A stretch of 57,816 nt of DNA from Bacteroidia bacterium (GCA_030427935.1 JAUICI010000007.1:1-57816); one strand, 5' to 3'; positions 36,035 to 46,488 are shown, numbered from the stretch's first letter. Numbers and translations: made by a program. Notes: a model not told the origin generated them from the sequence alone.

Positions 36035-38695
36035 CTAAAGTTTCTTTTCAACTTCTACTTCTTCGAATGCTTCAACTACATCGCCAACTTTGATATCGTT
36101 GAACTTATCGATATTCAATCCACATTCGTATCCGTTTTTCACTTCTTTCACGTCGTCTTTGAAACGTTTCAATGAACCAAGTTCACCCGTGTAGATCACA
36201 ATGCCATCTCGAATTACACGAACTTGTGAATTTCTATTGATTGTTCCTTCAGTCACAAAACATCCTGCAATTGTACCCACTTTCGTAATCTTGAATGTTT
36301 CTCTGATTTCTGCAGAACCTGTAATTTGTTCTTGAATATCTGGAGAAAGCATTCCTTCCATCGCCGCTTTAATCTCTTCGATGGCTTTGTAGATCACAGA
36401 ATACATTCTGATATCGATTTCTTCGTTCTCAGCAAGTTTTCTCGCCGATGCCGAAGGTCGAACTTGGAATCCAATAATAATCGCATCAGAAGCTGTTGCA
36501 AGAAGTACATCAGACTCAGAAATTTGTCCAACCGCTTTGTGAACAATATTCACTTGGATTTGATCCGTAGACAATTTCAATAAGGAATCTGAAAGTGCTT
36601 CAACTGAACCATCCACATCACCTTTCACAATCACATTTAACTCTTGGAAGTCTCCGATAGCTAAACGTCTTCCAATTTCATCAAGCGTAATGTGCTTCTG
36701 AGTTCTTAGACCTTGCTCTCTGAATAATTGTTCTCTTTTATTTGCAATTGCTTTGGCTTCCTTCTCATCATCAAAGACGTGAAATTTATCACCTGCATTT
36801 GGCGAACCATTAAGACCAAGCATGGAAACCGGACCAGCAGGACCAACTTTCTGTACTCTCTTACCTCTTTCATCCTGCATCGCTTTCACTTTACCTGAGA
36901 ATCTTCCAGCAAGGAGAATATCTCCAACCTTTAAAGTTCCAGCTTCGACTAATACAGTAGTAACATACCCTCTTCCTTTATCCAAAGAAGATTCAATTAC
37001 TGTACCTAATGCATTTTTATTTGGGTTTGCTTTTAATTCCAATAATTCCGATTCAAGAAGTACTTTTTCAAGTAATTCTTCAATACCGGTTCCTTGTTTT
37101 GCAGATATTTCTTGACACTGGTACTTCCCACCCCAGTCTTCAACTAGGATATTCATTCCAGATAATTCTTCTCGAATTTTATCTGGATTTGCACCTGGCA
37201 TATCAATTTTGTTAATCGCAAAAACCATAGGAACACCAGCTGCTTGTGCATGGGAGATTGCCTCTTTTGTTTGAGGCATCACACTATCATCAGCAGCAAT
37301 AATGATAATCGCCACATCGGTAACATTCGCACCACGAGCTCTCATCGCTGTAAAGGCTTCGTGACCTGGTGTATCCAGGAAGGTAATTACTTTTCCATCT
37401 TCCAGAGTTACCTGATAAGCCCCAATATGCTGGGTAATTCCTCCCGCTTCTCCAGAAGTAACATCCGCTTTACGAACATAATCCAATAAAGAAGTCTTAC
37501 CGTGGTCAACGTGTCCCATTACCGTCACAATCGGCGGTCTTGGTTTCATATCTTCTTCCGAATCTTCCACTACTGGAATCGATTCCTGTACCTCGGCACT
37601 AACGAACTCGGCTTCGTAACCATAATCTTCTGCTACCATCGTAATGGTTTCAGCGTCCAATCTTTGGTTGATCGAAGCGAAAATTCCAATCGACATCAAA
37701 GTTGAGATAACCTCTGTAGGCGAAACATTCATCATCGAAGCTAACTCAGAAACTGTTACGAATTCCGTAAGTTTCAGGATGTGCTTCTCTGCTTCTGCTT
37801 TCTGAAGTTCTTCTTCTTTCTTTGCGGCGATAGATTCTCTTTTCTCTCTTCTTAACTTGGCCGCCTTGGATTTCCCGCCTTGACCACTTAATCGAGCAAG
37901 AGTTTCTTTAACCTCTTTTTGAATATCAGCTTCGGAAACTTCAGCTTTCTCTTGCCTTTTCTTGCCTCCTTTTTGCTGGTTTTGCTTAGCGAACTTGGCT
38001 TGTTTTTCAACATTTACCTTTTTGATTCGCTTTCTTTTTCTCTTATTATCGTGGTCTGAATCTTTAGAATCCTGCTTCGGTTTTTCCTTTTCAACCGGTA
38101 GTTCAATTTTTCCAACGACTGTAGGCCCACTTAACTTTTTCGTTTGAACCTTAATTGTTTCCACGTCAGCTTCTGGAGTAGACTCTTCCTTTTCAGAAGG
38201 TTTTTCAACAGGCTTCTCTTCTGATTTAGGTTCTTCTTTTGGCTCCTCTTTGACTTCTTCCTTTTTCTCTTCTTCTTTCTCTTCAGATTTCTTGGAAGGA
38301 CGTGTTTTTTGGTTAATCGATTCCAAGTCTATTTTTCCGACAACCTGTACTTTTGGTTTTTCCTCCTCGGCAGGTGGAGTTTCAACCGCTGGTTCTTCTT
38401 CCTTAGACTCTGGATCTGGAGTAGGTTCCGGAGTACTTTCTTCCTCCTCTTTATTGTCTTTTAGAGAAACTGTTTCTCTTTTCTCTCTCTTGATTACAGT
38501 TGCTTTTACCTTTTCTTTCAAATTAAGGTCCGCACCAAATTCATCCAACAAAAGATCATACACCTCTGGTTCGATCTTGGTGTTTGGACTCGAATCGATC
38601 TCGACTTCCTTGCTTGAGAGAAACTCAACGATAGTCGAGATTCCCACATTCATTTCTCTTGCAACTTTACTGAGTCTTTTTACTTTTCCTGCCAT
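36035..38695 (-). CDS. infB: translation initiation factor IF-2
   Basis: 886 residues. GTPase that places initiator tRNA on the ribosome. N-terminal IF2_N-like helix ([22 protein letters not shown]), a long Glu/Lys/Pro-rich linker (about 75-230), a second IF2_N segment ([22 protein letters not shown]), G domain with [20 protein letters not shown] and NKID, then domains II-IV. Last gene of rimP-nusA-infB, the conserved order, 51 nt after nusA. Confidence 0.98.
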   Translation of the reverse strand: MAGKVKRLSKVAREMNVGISTIVEFLSSKEVEIDSSPNTKIEPEVYDLLLDEFGADLNLKEKVKATVIKREKRETVSLKDNKEEEESTPEPTPDPESKEEEPAVETPPAEEEKPKVQVVGKIDLESINQKTRPSKKSEEKEEEKKEEVKEEPKEEPKSEEKPVEKPSEKEESTPEADVETIKVQTKKLSGPTVVGKIELPVEKEKPKQDSKDSDHDNKRKRKRIKKVNVEKQAKFAKQNQQKGGKKRQEKAEVSEADIQKEVKETLARLSGQGGKSKAAKLRREKRESIAAKKEEELQKAEAEKHILKLTEFVTVSELASMMNVSPTEVISTLMSIGIFASINQRLDAETITMVAEDYGYEAEFVSAEVQESIPVVEDSEEDMKPRPPIVTVMGHVDHGKTSLLDYVRKADVTSGEAGGITQHIGAYQVTLEDGKVITFLDTPGHEAFTAMRARGANVTDVAIIIIAADDSVMPQTKEAISHAQAAGVPMVFAINKIDMPGANPDKIREELSGMNILVEDWGGKYQCQEISAKQGTGIEELLEKVLLESELLELKANPNKNALGTVIESSLDKGRGYVTTVLVEAGTLKVGDILLAGRFSGKVKAMQDERGKRVQKVGPAGPVSMLGLNGSPNAGDKFHVFDDEKEAKAIANKREQLFREQGLRTQKHITLDEIGRRLAIGDFQELNVIVKGDVDGSVEALSDSLLKLSTDQIQVNIVHKAVGQISESDVLLATASDAIIIGFQVRPSASARKLAENEEIDIRMYSVIYKAIEEIKAAMEGMLSPDIQEQITGSAEIRETFKITKVGTIAGCFVTEGTINRNSQVRVIRDGIVIYTGELGSLKRFKDDVKEVKNGYECGLNIDKFNDIKVGDVVEAFEEVEVEKKL

Positions 38696-38746
38696 AAATA
38701 TTTCGCCTGTTTCCTTTGTTCTTTACGTTTTTTAAGTTAAAAGGTT

Positions 38747-39982
38747 TTATTCAAACTCTGCTTTGAAAATCTTAAGCACTTCATCAATTGTTTCTTTTTC
38801 AAGATCCGTTCTTTTTTCAAGATCTGCAGAAGTCAATTCAAGTACTGATTTTGCCGTATCACAACCGATAGCTTTCAATTCATCTAAGATCCATCCATCG
38901 ATTTCATCCGCAAATTCTTCTAAATCCACATCATCGATATCTTCTGCCCCTTCTCTATACACATCTAACTCATACCCCGTTAGCTTACCTGCTAATTTGA
39001 TATTGTGTCCACCTTTACCAATTGCCAATGAAACTTGGTCCGGCTTTAAGAACACATCTGCTCTATCTTCATCCTCATGAATCTCAATAGAAGAGATTTT
39101 TGCTGGAGAGAGCGCTCTTTGAATAAACAATTGAGGATTTGCTGTATAATTAATTACATCAATATTCTCATTTCTCAACTCACGAACAATTCCGTGGATT
39201 CTTGCACCTTTCATTCCGACACATGCTCCAACTGGATCAATTCGATCATCGTAAGATTCTACAGCTACTTTAGCTCTTTCACCTGGTTCACGAACAATTT
39301 TCTTAATGGTAATTAATCCATCAAATACTTCAGGAACTTCTAATTCAAATAGTCTTTCCAAGAATTCTGGAGCTGTTCTAGAAAGGATAATTACTGGGTT
39401 GGAGTTTCTCATATCAACTTTTGAAACCACAGCTCTTACCGTTTCACCTTTCTTGAAGTAATCAGATGGAATCTGCTCAGACTTAGGAAGAATTAACTCA
39501 TTACCTTCATCATCGATAACCATGATCTCTTTTTTCCAAACCTGATAAACCTCAGCAGCAACGATATCACCGATTCTTTCTCTATATTTCTTGTAGATAT
39601 GATCTTTTTCCAATTCAAGAATTCTTGAGATCAAGTTTTGTCTCAAAGAAAGAATATTTCTTCTTCCAAAATCATCAAAATAAACTTGTTCAGACACCTC
39701 TTCACCTACTTCAAAATCAGGCTCAATTTTAATCGCATCCGAATAAGAGATTTCAATATTTGGATCTTCCACTTCACCGTCATGAACGATTTCTCTGTTT
39801 ACCCAAATTTCAAGGTCACCTTTATCAATATTGATTACAATATCAATATGATCATCTGTTCCATATCTTTTCTTCAACATCGATCTGAAAACATCTTCAA
39901 TAATGTTCATCATCGTCTCTCTGTCGATGTTTTTAAACTCTTTGAATTCCGAAAACGATTCAATAAGATCTAAACTGTTCAT
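38747..39982 (-). CDS. nusA: transcription termination/antitermination factor NusA
   Basis: 411 residues. NusA N-terminal domain, S1 domain (about 130-200, GDIVAAEVYQVWKKE ... ILPKSEQIP), two KH domains (DPVGACVGMKGARI and SLAIGKGGHNIKLAGKLTGY), and a helix-hairpin-like C-terminus. It binds RNA polymerase and nascent RNA and modulates pausing and termination. It lies 6 nt after rimP; NusA often controls its own operon through a leader terminator, and a hairpin of this type precedes rimP here. Confidence 0.97.
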   Translation of the reverse strand: MNSLDLIESFSEFKEFKNIDRETMMNIIEDVFRSMLKKRYGTDDHIDIVINIDKGDLEIWVNREIVHDGEVEDPNIEISYSDAIKIEPDFEVGEEVSEQVYFDDFGRRNILSLRQNLISRILELEKDHIYKKYRERIGDIVAAEVYQVWKKEIMVIDDEGNELILPKSEQIPSDYFKKGETVRAVVSKVDMRNSNPVIILSRTAPEFLERLFELEVPEVFDGLITIKKIVREPGERAKVAVESYDDRIDPVGACVGMKGARIHGIVRELRNENIDVINYTANPQLFIQRALSPAKISSIEIHEDEDRADVFLKPDQVSLAIGKGGHNIKLAGKLTGYELDVYREGAEDIDDVDLEEFADEIDGWILDELKAIGCDTAKSVLELTSADLEKRTDLEKETIDEVLKIFKAEFE

Positions 39983-39988
39983 TTTTGT

Positions 39989-40465
39989 TTATTTAAATGA
40001 TATTACCACTTTTGCTTCGCCAATCTTCTCGTAAGGCAAAACTATATTTTCAATTACTTTAATTTTCTTTTTCTTTCCTTCCACTCGTTCTCTTCTTTCG
40101 GTCTCGAGTGTAATTTGAGATTCGTCTGCTTCAATTAACTTCCCTTCTACTTTTCCGTTTTCAGTCAGCTTTACTTTTAAGCCTCTTCCTACGTTCTTCT
40201 TAAATTGTCTGAAATCCCTCAATGGTTTATCCAAACCAGCAGAAGACACCTCTAACTGAAAGTCTTCAGCTTCTCGATCCAAATTGTGTTCAATATTTCT
40301 TGACACTGATACACAGTCTTCAATCGAAACTGACTCCACTTCATTATCTATTTCTACAAAAATGTGATTGGCAGAAGATATCGTTATATCCACAACGTAC
40401 AGTGGCTTTCCCAACTCTTCCATGCGTTGTTCGGCTAACTCCTGTACTCTACTTTTTGCTATCAT
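39989..40465 (-). CDS. rimP: ribosome maturation factor RimP
   Basis: 158 residues, needed for 30S subunit assembly. Conserved blocks SIEDCVSVSRNIEHNLD, FQLEVSSAGLDKPLRDFRQFKKNVGR and a C-terminal Sm-like domain. First gene of the operon with nusA and infB. Good promoter about 54-84 bp upstream and a GC-rich hairpin 13 nt before the ATG. Confidence 0.94.
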   Translation of the reverse strand: MIAKSRVQELAEQRMEELGKPLYVVDITISSANHIFVEIDNEVESVSIEDCVSVSRNIEHNLDREAEDFQLEVSSAGLDKPLRDFRQFKKNVGRGLKVKLTENGKVEGKLIEADESQITLETERRERVEGKKKKIKVIENIVLPYEKIGEAKVVISFK

Positions 40466-40473
40466 TTTTGTAT

Positions 40474-40498
40474 AAAAAGAGGGGACTCGCGTCCCCTC
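40474..40498 (-). terminator. terminator-like hairpin in the rimP leader
   Basis: 8-bp perfect GC-rich stem GAGGGGAC (40479-40486) with GTCCCCTC (40491-40498), GCGA tetraloop on the minus strand, then five T. It lies between the rimP promoter and the rimP start, so it can act as an attenuator; it can also terminate transcripts from the upstream hydrolase gene. Confidence 0.75.
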
Positions 40499-40518
40499 AC
40501 TATTAAATTATTTCGTTG

Positions 40519-40549
40519 CAAATATACGACATTAATCCTGATTTACAAA
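40519..40549 (-). promoter_or_regulatory. promoter of rimP-nusA-infB
   Basis: Minus strand: TTTG (40546-40549), 19 bp, TATATTTG (40519-40526), both perfect. Predicted start about 40514, leader about 49 nt containing the hairpin. Confidence 0.78.
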
Positions 40550-40551
40550 TA

Positions 40552-41298
40552 CTATGCTTCCAAGATTTCATATAAAACAGGTTTACTTGGAGCGGCATCA
40601 TTTTCAAAAGAAGCAATTTGAAGATTCATAAAATACCTTCCATCAGGAACTTCGTCTTCAATATACACCATCTCCGTAATCGTTTTATGAAAATGAACTT
40701 CTTGCGACGGATAATTCCAGAATGCATGGTGTTCTTGCAAAGCACCATCATCAAACTCTTTATCAACAGAAGGCAAATCAATTAAAAAATGATCAACGCC
40801 AATGGAATTCAAATAGGCCATAACCCCTTTCTCAAGATATGGTGGATTCGTATTGGAATATTGAAAATCCTTTTTCTTTGTCTCATTTGGAAGTGTTCGA
40901 ATTACAATCGCTGCGGCATTGAAATTAGAGGTTTTATCTTTAATTTGTTTTAAGTCAATTACTTGATCCTCGCCAATTGTGATGGGTTCAACAGTTATCA
41001 ATTCAGCAAAAAAATGGAATTCCTTTAAATGTTGATTGATACTCTCTACATTTTTAGAAATATGTCCCACGCATTCGGTATGCGTTCCGTTTCCGTGTGG
41101 ATTGAAATGAATATTTCGAAAGTTGACTGTTCCTCCCTCTGCAACTGATCCTACAAAATGTTCTGTTCGCACTGGTTCGATTTTGACTGGATCAACATAC
41201 CAGGCATTTACGTTGTGCCTTCCAGCTCTGAGTGGAATGCTAATATCAATTCCCTTTGAAGTATCAATTTTTTGGCCTGAATCTAGAGTTAGTATCAT
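40552..41298 (-). CDS. cyclase family protein (kynurenine formamidase-like hydrolase)
   Basis: 248 residues. Metal-dependent hydrolase of the cyclase/KynB-like family: the ligand motif HGNGTHTECVGHI corresponds to the family's HxGTHxDxPxH with Glu for Asp. Other blocks: GIDISIPLRAG, FLIDLPSVDKEFDDGALQEHHAFWNYP. The start is ATG 41298 rather than TTG 41307. ATG follows the deacetylase stop by one base. Substrate not determinable; the atypical motif argues against calling it kynB. Confidence 0.82.
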   Translation of the reverse strand: MILTLDSGQKIDTSKGIDISIPLRAGRHNVNAWYVDPVKIEPVRTEHFVGSVAEGGTVNFRNIHFNPHGNGTHTECVGHISKNVESINQHLKEFHFFAELITVEPITIGEDQVIDLKQIKDKTSNFNAAAIVIRTLPNETKKKDFQYSNTNPPYLEKGVMAYLNSIGVDHFLIDLPSVDKEFDDGALQEHHAFWNYPSQEVHFHKTITEMVYIEDEVPDGRYFMNLQIASFENDAAPSKPVLYEILEA

Positions 41299-41299
41299 A

Positions 41300-41914
41300 T
41301 CAATCAATTCTTGAAAAGGACCATCCTTGATCCTTTACATATTTCACAAATGAAGGTAACATTTTTTTCAAATTTGAAAAGGACTTTTGAGAATCATGAA
41401 AAACGACAACATCTCCCGGTTCAACTTTGGATAAAACATTTTTCAATTGTTTCTCGACATCTAAATCTTGCTCAAAATCATAAGATAATAAGGACCACAT
41501 CACCGTTGTCATCCCCATATTTTCGACTTCTTTTACAATCTTATTTGAGATCTTTCCATAGGGAGGACGGAAGTAATTCGATTGAATCACCTCTTTTGCT
41601 TTTTCTACGTCTTTCAAGTAATCTTCTGTAGGTGTTTTCCAGGCATTTGGATGGGTATATGAGTGATTCCCCACTTGGTGACCTGAATCTAAGATTCTTT
41701 GATAAATTTTAGGGTTTAAGGCCACATTATTTCCCACACAGAAAAAAGTAGCCTGAATATTCTCTTGATCCAGTAAATCCAATACCCACTCTGTCACTTC
41801 TTCTTGAGGACCGTCATCGAAAGTCAAGAAAATGGATTTACTAGAAACAGAAAAGTCCCAAATGCGATCAGATTTTGATTTTCTAATCCAATTTGGGACT
41901 CTTGTTAATTTCAT
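41300..41914 (-). CDS. polysaccharide deacetylase family protein (NodB domain)
   Basis: 204 residues. Carbohydrate esterase 4 motifs: FLTFDDGPQ (catalytic Asp and metal Asp), HQVGNHSYTHPNAW (two metal His), YFRPPYGK, and DVVVFHDS. It removes acetyl groups from N-acetylglucosamine polymers. No obvious signal peptide, so the site of action is unclear. It follows the GT117 gene by 6 nt and is probably in one transcript with it. Confidence 0.92.
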   Translation of the reverse strand: MKLTRVPNWIRKSKSDRIWDFSVSSKSIFLTFDDGPQEEVTEWVLDLLDQENIQATFFCVGNNVALNPKIYQRILDSGHQVGNHSYTHPNAWKTPTEDYLKDVEKAKEVIQSNYFRPPYGKISNKIVKEVENMGMTTVMWSLLSYDFEQDLDVEKQLKNVLSKVEPGDVVVFHDSQKSFSNLKKMLPSFVKYVKDQGWSFSRID

Positions 41915-41920
41915 TTCAGT

Positions 41921-44900
41921 TTATTGTCCGACGTTCGGAACTGGTTGTCCACCATTTGGTTGGGTTGGAACCGGCTGTGGACTCATCATTTGTTGTTCTG
42001 CATTTCTAAGATCCAAAAATCTTTGCATCACATTTGAAACTAGTTGGACATCTTTTGAGCTTTGTAGAGATGACAACTTATCCCCAACAGCTGCATTGTA
42101 TTTCTGTCTTAAATCCATCACCTTATTAAAGAAAGCATCACCTTCCGTAATTCCAAATGATTGTAAGAAAGTTAATCCTTGATATACTTGACCATAGGCA
42201 TCAAAGAAATACTGCAACAATTCTCCATGATAGAATTTATCTTCAATATTGGTGAAGTAGTTTAATTTCTGATCAGCGAATTCCATGATCTGAACTCCGA
42301 AATTAGCAGCTCTTTCATTCTCATCAACTTGATAAAGAACTCCTACCAATGATATCATGTAGGATTCTGGTGCGATTTTCTCAAGCGGCATCATTTCCAA
42401 ACATTTATCGATCAAAGCAACTGTTCTTTCCTTTGCTTTTGTCATTGTTTGTTGATCTCCAGCTTGCTTCGCCTTCACGTATTCATCCGCATAAGCCTCA
42501 GCTAAAATCCAATACTGTAAACGGTAATTGTTGATGTGTCTTCTATTGTAGTAATCCACCAATACTCCTGGCTTTTCTAGATTACCAAATGTCCAAACTT
42601 CCATTAAGTTGGTATACATAACCTCCTTATTCACTCCTCCTCTTACATAAGGGTTTCTTACTTTCTCCACTGCAACAGGCGAAAGTTTGTAAGACAATCC
42701 TTCTAACAATAGATATCTATCCAAACCAACGTAAGAATCGGATCCACCAGAATTTGCAAAATGGATTTGTCTTTCCCAATTATTATTGGCAATAATCTCA
42801 AGCTGAATAATTCCTGCTTTCATTAATTGACCACCTGGAGGGCTCACTGTAAATCTCATTTTATCTACAATTTTGTCCTTATTTGATTCGTGGACATAAT
42901 TGTTTTTCATAACTGCTTCCTTGTCAACATTGATTAAGAAATTCACACCAGGAGATACATAAAATTGCTGTCCTGACTGCGCGTTCGAGGCAAGGTTTGC
43001 TTCATTCTTTAAGAATTCATTCATGAACCAATCTAATGGGATGTAGTTCATTGAAGTCCATACCTGCTGATACAATCTGATTACAGATTCTTTTTCCTGA
43101 TCAGTCATTTTTGATCCTACTTTCTCAAGAATCTCGTTCACGATTAACTTCTCAAATTGGAAGAAGCTGTTTTCGTTGATATTCTCTGCTAGTGATCGGA
43201 CAACCGCAGTTTTTGATGAATCACCACCGTAGAATTTCGCAGTTAGATATCCAGAAATTTGATCAATCGCTTGCTTGAATGTAGGATCAAAAGAATCTCT
43301 ATTGTTATTTAACAGCATTCTTACATAGTCCTTATACTGCTCTTCATTCCAACTCATATATTGAGTTAAAATTTGTTTTGGATACTGTGGATTACTGCTC
43401 ACCTGTTGGTCTGTCATTTGCGACCCACCTACTTTCATTACAATCGCATCCAAATAGCCTTTTTGCTGTAAGTATTGATCCAAAGTAAACTTGATTGGCA
43501 ATGCTTCAGAATCATTTTGCTTCTCCGCCATTTGCTTCGTATACCAATCCGTATTCAATAAGGATAAGTTACAAACTCTCACTGCAGTTTTCTTTCCTTC
43601 AACCTCTTGTAAATACCACAATGGGAAAGTATCATTATCTCCATTTGTGAAGATGATTGCACCATCCGGAAGTGGATTCAAATAATTTTCTGCCAATGCT
43701 CTTGCTGAATATCTATTTGATCTGTTATGATCATCCCATCCATCAATCATCATGACAATCGGTGCTGGAAGTGCAATGAGCAAGGCCACCACAGCAGCTT
43801 GCATCTCTTGCTTTACTTTCCCTTTCATTAAGAACATCACGCCCAACATGATCAAGGCAACAACTGACATGTACAATAAGGACATACCAAGAGCCATGCC
43901 TCCAGCAAAACTAATTATTGTGGCAACACCCAGTGAGACCGCGATTGACATATAATCTTTCTTGGTAATCTTCACATAGGATTCATAAAGTGCAATCACA
44001 CTCAATCCAATCCATATGGCAAAAGCGTAGAAAGAAGCTGCATATGCATAATCTCTTTCTCTCGGTTCCAATGGTTTCTGATTCAGGAATACGATAATTG
44101 CTATTCCCGTCATGATAAATAACAAGCTGACTACCCAAGCCGTCTTCTTATCTCTCAAGAATTGGAAGGCCATTCCAATTAGACCAAGAATTAAGGGTAG
44201 GAAGAAAAACTTATTGTTTGATGGGTTGTTTTTCTGATAGTCTGGCAGAAGCGTTTGATCTCCTAATCTATGCTTATCAATAAAATTCAAACCAGACTGC
44301 CAGTTTCCATCGTAAACATTTCCATGACCTTGTTCATCATTTTGTCTCCCGGCAAAGTTCCAGAAGAAATAACGCAGATACATCCAATTAATCTGATAAG
44401 AGAAAAAGAATCTCAAATTCTCCGTCATCGTAGGTAAGTATTCCGACTTCCCACGGAAGGTTACCGGAATTTGTTTGTTTCCTTTATAATTCGACCACAT
44501 CTTATAACGAGAAACATGCCTTTGATCAGGTGACCACATTCTTGGGAAGAAAGTTTTATGTTCTTCTTTGTATTCCGGCCGTGCATTCTTTCCGTCGAAG
44601 GTCTGATAATACTTTTCTATGATATTCAGTTCCGATGAATACTTCCCCTTATTCGCCTCTTTCCAGGCTTCAGCAGATTCTTTTTCTTCAAATCCTTTAA
44701 TATCATCTTCCCCATTTTGAACTACCCATTTTCTTAGATAAATTGGTGAAATATCTTTCCCTTTCGTTTGATCTCTTTCAGAGTTCCAATATGGACCTTT
44801 TAAAATCGGCCAGTCTCCGTATTGCTCCCTTTTCAGGTAAGAAGTTAAAGCTACCAAGTTCTTAGGTGCATTTTCATTTAAAGGTGTATTGGCGTTGGAT

Positions 44901-45862
44901 CGAATTATGATCATGGCAAAACAGGCATATCCTACGAATAAAGTTGCCAATCCAAGGAAGGCTGTATTCACATAAGGCCAGTTTCTTTTTCTTGAAATAA
45001 TAATACCCGCTACGATCAACCCGATTACTAATAGGAAGAAAAACAAGGCACCTGTAAAGAACGGCATACCCATTGAATTTCTGAATGAGATTTCAAAAAC
45101 AGAAGCCCACTCAATAGTTTTTGGAATAATCACATCTTGAATCACAACCAATGTAAACAAACCTGCAATTCCTGTAATTACGAAACCAAGCGCTGTTGTT
45201 TTTAAATATTTCTGGAAATAAATGATGAAGGCAAATGATGGAATTACAAGTAATGACAAAAGGTGAACACCGATTGACAATCCGAACATGAACATGATAA
45301 AAACCATCCATCTTAAATCCGAGCTCGAATGATCAATTAAGTTGTTCTTTCTGAGGGTAACTTCTTCGTCCCATTTCAAAGCTGCCCAAAATACCACAGC
45401 AGTAAAGAAAGATGACATTGCATAAACCTCACCTTCTACCGCAGAGAACCAGAAAGAATCCGAGAACGTATAAGCCAATCCTCCGATGACACCTGACCCC
45501 AAAATTGCGTAAGTCTGCCCTTTATTGAATTCAAAAACACCTTCGTTTGTGTAGATTTTCTTCGCCACCATGGTGATGGTCCAGAACAAGAATAAGATGG
45601 ATAAACTACTTGAAAGTGCCGACATGAAGTTAATCATGAAAGCTGCAGATTCCGGAGCTACGAAGAAGGAGAACAAGCGTCCTAACATCATAAATAAAGG
45701 TGCTCCAGGAGGGTGACCAACCTCTAATTTATAAGCTGTAGTAATATATTCCCCACAATCCCATAAACTCACAGTTGGTTCTAGAGTTAAAAGATAAACC
45801 AGAGTTGCAATAGCGAAAACCGCCCACCCTGTGTAATTATTTAGCTTTTTATAATCCATCAT
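41921..45862 (-). CDS. DUF2723 / GT117-type membrane glycosyltransferase
   Basis: 1313 residues. N-terminal half with many membrane helices in the style of GT-C transferases; the first loop has LWDCGEYITTAYKLEVGHPPG, with the Asp/Glu pair typical of O-mannosyl-transferase-like enzymes. A large soluble C-terminal part follows, ending in a Pro/Gln-rich tail (PQPVPTQPNGGQPVP). Likely transfers a lipid-linked sugar to proteins in the periplasm; Bacteroidota glycosylate many exported proteins. Two ATG codons in tandem at the start. Upstream of the deacetylase and cyclase-family genes. Confidence 0.88.
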   Translation of the reverse strand: MMDYKKLNNYTGWAVFAIATLVYLLTLEPTVSLWDCGEYITTAYKLEVGHPPGAPLFMMLGRLFSFFVAPESAAFMINFMSALSSSLSILFLFWTITMVAKKIYTNEGVFEFNKGQTYAILGSGVIGGLAYTFSDSFWFSAVEGEVYAMSSFFTAVVFWAALKWDEEVTLRKNNLIDHSSSDLRWMVFIMFMFGLSIGVHLLSLLVIPSFAFIIYFQKYLKTTALGFVITGIAGLFTLVVIQDVIIPKTIEWASVFEISFRNSMGMPFFTGALFFFLLVIGLIVAGIIISRKRNWPYVNTAFLGLATLFVGYACFAMIIIRSNANTPLNENAPKNLVALTSYLKREQYGDWPILKGPYWNSERDQTKGKDISPIYLRKWVVQNGEDDIKGFEEKESAEAWKEANKGKYSSELNIIEKYYQTFDGKNARPEYKEEHKTFFPRMWSPDQRHVSRYKMWSNYKGNKQIPVTFRGKSEYLPTMTENLRFFFSYQINWMYLRYFFWNFAGRQNDEQGHGNVYDGNWQSGLNFIDKHRLGDQTLLPDYQKNNPSNNKFFFLPLILGLIGMAFQFLRDKKTAWVVSLLFIMTGIAIIVFLNQKPLEPRERDYAYAASFYAFAIWIGLSVIALYESYVKITKKDYMSIAVSLGVATIISFAGGMALGMSLLYMSVVALIMLGVMFLMKGKVKQEMQAAVVALLIALPAPIVMMIDGWDDHNRSNRYSARALAENYLNPLPDGAIIFTNGDNDTFPLWYLQEVEGKKTAVRVCNLSLLNTDWYTKQMAEKQNDSEALPIKFTLDQYLQQKGYLDAIVMKVGGSQMTDQQVSSNPQYPKQILTQYMSWNEEQYKDYVRMLLNNNRDSFDPTFKQAIDQISGYLTAKFYGGDSSKTAVVRSLAENINENSFFQFEKLIVNEILEKVGSKMTDQEKESVIRLYQQVWTSMNYIPLDWFMNEFLKNEANLASNAQSGQQFYVSPGVNFLINVDKEAVMKNNYVHESNKDKIVDKMRFTVSPPGGQLMKAGIIQLEIIANNNWERQIHFANSGGSDSYVGLDRYLLLEGLSYKLSPVAVEKVRNPYVRGGVNKEVMYTNLMEVWTFGNLEKPGVLVDYYNRRHINNYRLQYWILAEAYADEYVKAKQAGDQQTMTKAKERTVALIDKCLEMMPLEKIAPESYMISLVGVLYQVDENERAANFGVQIMEFADQKLNYFTNIEDKFYHGELLQYFFDAYGQVYQGLTFLQSFGITEGDAFFNKVMDLRQKYNAAVGDKLSSLQSSKDVQLVSNVMQRFLDLRNAEQQMMSPQPVPTQPNGGQPVPNVGQ

Positions 45863-45997
45863 TCTTTAGTTTGAGTTGCGAATATAAAGCTATTTTAATT
45901 AGGTTTCTAATTTCGATATCTTAAATTTTCTAAATCAAAAGACCCATAGTTCAAGCCAAAAGAAAGCCATTTCCTTCGATTTTTTTTCATGAGCCTT

Positions 45998-46027
45998 TTT
46001 GCGTTTAGAAAAAATAGTTTATTTTTG
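45998..46027 (+). promoter_or_regulatory. promoter of tRNA-Gln
   Basis: TTTG (45998-46001), 18 bp, TATTTTTG (46020-46027), both perfect; predicted start about 46033, 12 nt before the tRNA. Confidence 0.72.
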
Positions 46028-46044
46028 CATCCGCGTTAAGCAAT

Positions 46045-46117
46045 TGACCCATGGTGTAACTGGCAACACGTCTGGTTTTGGTCCAGAAGAGTCTAGGTTC
46101 GAGCCCTAGTGGGTCAA
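46045..46117 (+). tRNA. tRNA-Gln (anticodon TTG)
   Basis: 73 nt. Acceptor TGACCCA with TGGGTCA (U1-A72 pair typical of tRNA-Gln), D stem GTGT with ACAC, anticodon stem TCTGG with CCAGA around loop TTTTGGT giving anticodon TTG, T stem CTAGG with CCTAG and loop TTCGAGC. CCA is not encoded. Own promoter and terminator. Confidence 0.97.
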
Positions 46118-46132
46118 CTCGGAATGAAAATG

Positions 46133-46163
46133 AGAGCGGAGAATGAATCTTCGCTCTTTTTTT
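46133..46163 (+). terminator. intrinsic terminator of tRNA-Gln
   Basis: 10-bp stem AGAGCGGAGA (46133-46142) with TCTTCGCTCT (46148-46157), one G-U pair, loop of 5, then nine T (46155-46163 including stem T). Confidence 0.9.
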
Positions 46164-46246
46164 ATGCCCAAAAATTTGTTCTAGCTTGTACTGATAGATT
46201 GAAACTTACCGGAATGCAATGCATGTTTAGTTGAAACTCATCAGTA

Positions 46247-46300
46247 TGGGTCAACAAGAGTGAAGAGCAAGAGTCTTGAGTTTCGAGGCTCTTTTTTTTT
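46247..46300 (+). other. second tRNA-like 3' end followed by a terminator
   Basis: TGGGTCAAC (46247-46255) repeats exactly the last bases of tRNA-Gln plus one (46110-46118). A second terminator follows: AGAGTCTTGA (46270-46279) with TCGAGGCTCT (46283-46292, three G-U pairs) and nine T. No complementary TGACCCA or tRNA arms precede it, so this is at most a decayed copy. The remaining gap 46301-46488 shows nothing recognisable. Confidence 0.5.
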
Positions 46301-46488
46301 ACTAAACGTTGGGGTGAACGTTGTTCTGAGAGTGTCGAACTATATGTTTCCAAAGTTTATCCAAGCTAAATGGAAGTGAATCAATAGACTCATAGGCCGA
46401 GAAAATTGCAAAAACCATTACCTTTTCATCGATTTTTCAAGTAATTTTAGGCGAATACTTTAAACCATAATCAAAAAATACAATTAAC

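Noticed and set aside
38250-38735. Long open frame (161 codons) antisense to infB
   Set aside because: It mirrors the low-complexity Glu/Lys linker of IF-2, giving a Ser/Phe-rich product without any domain; a shadow frame.
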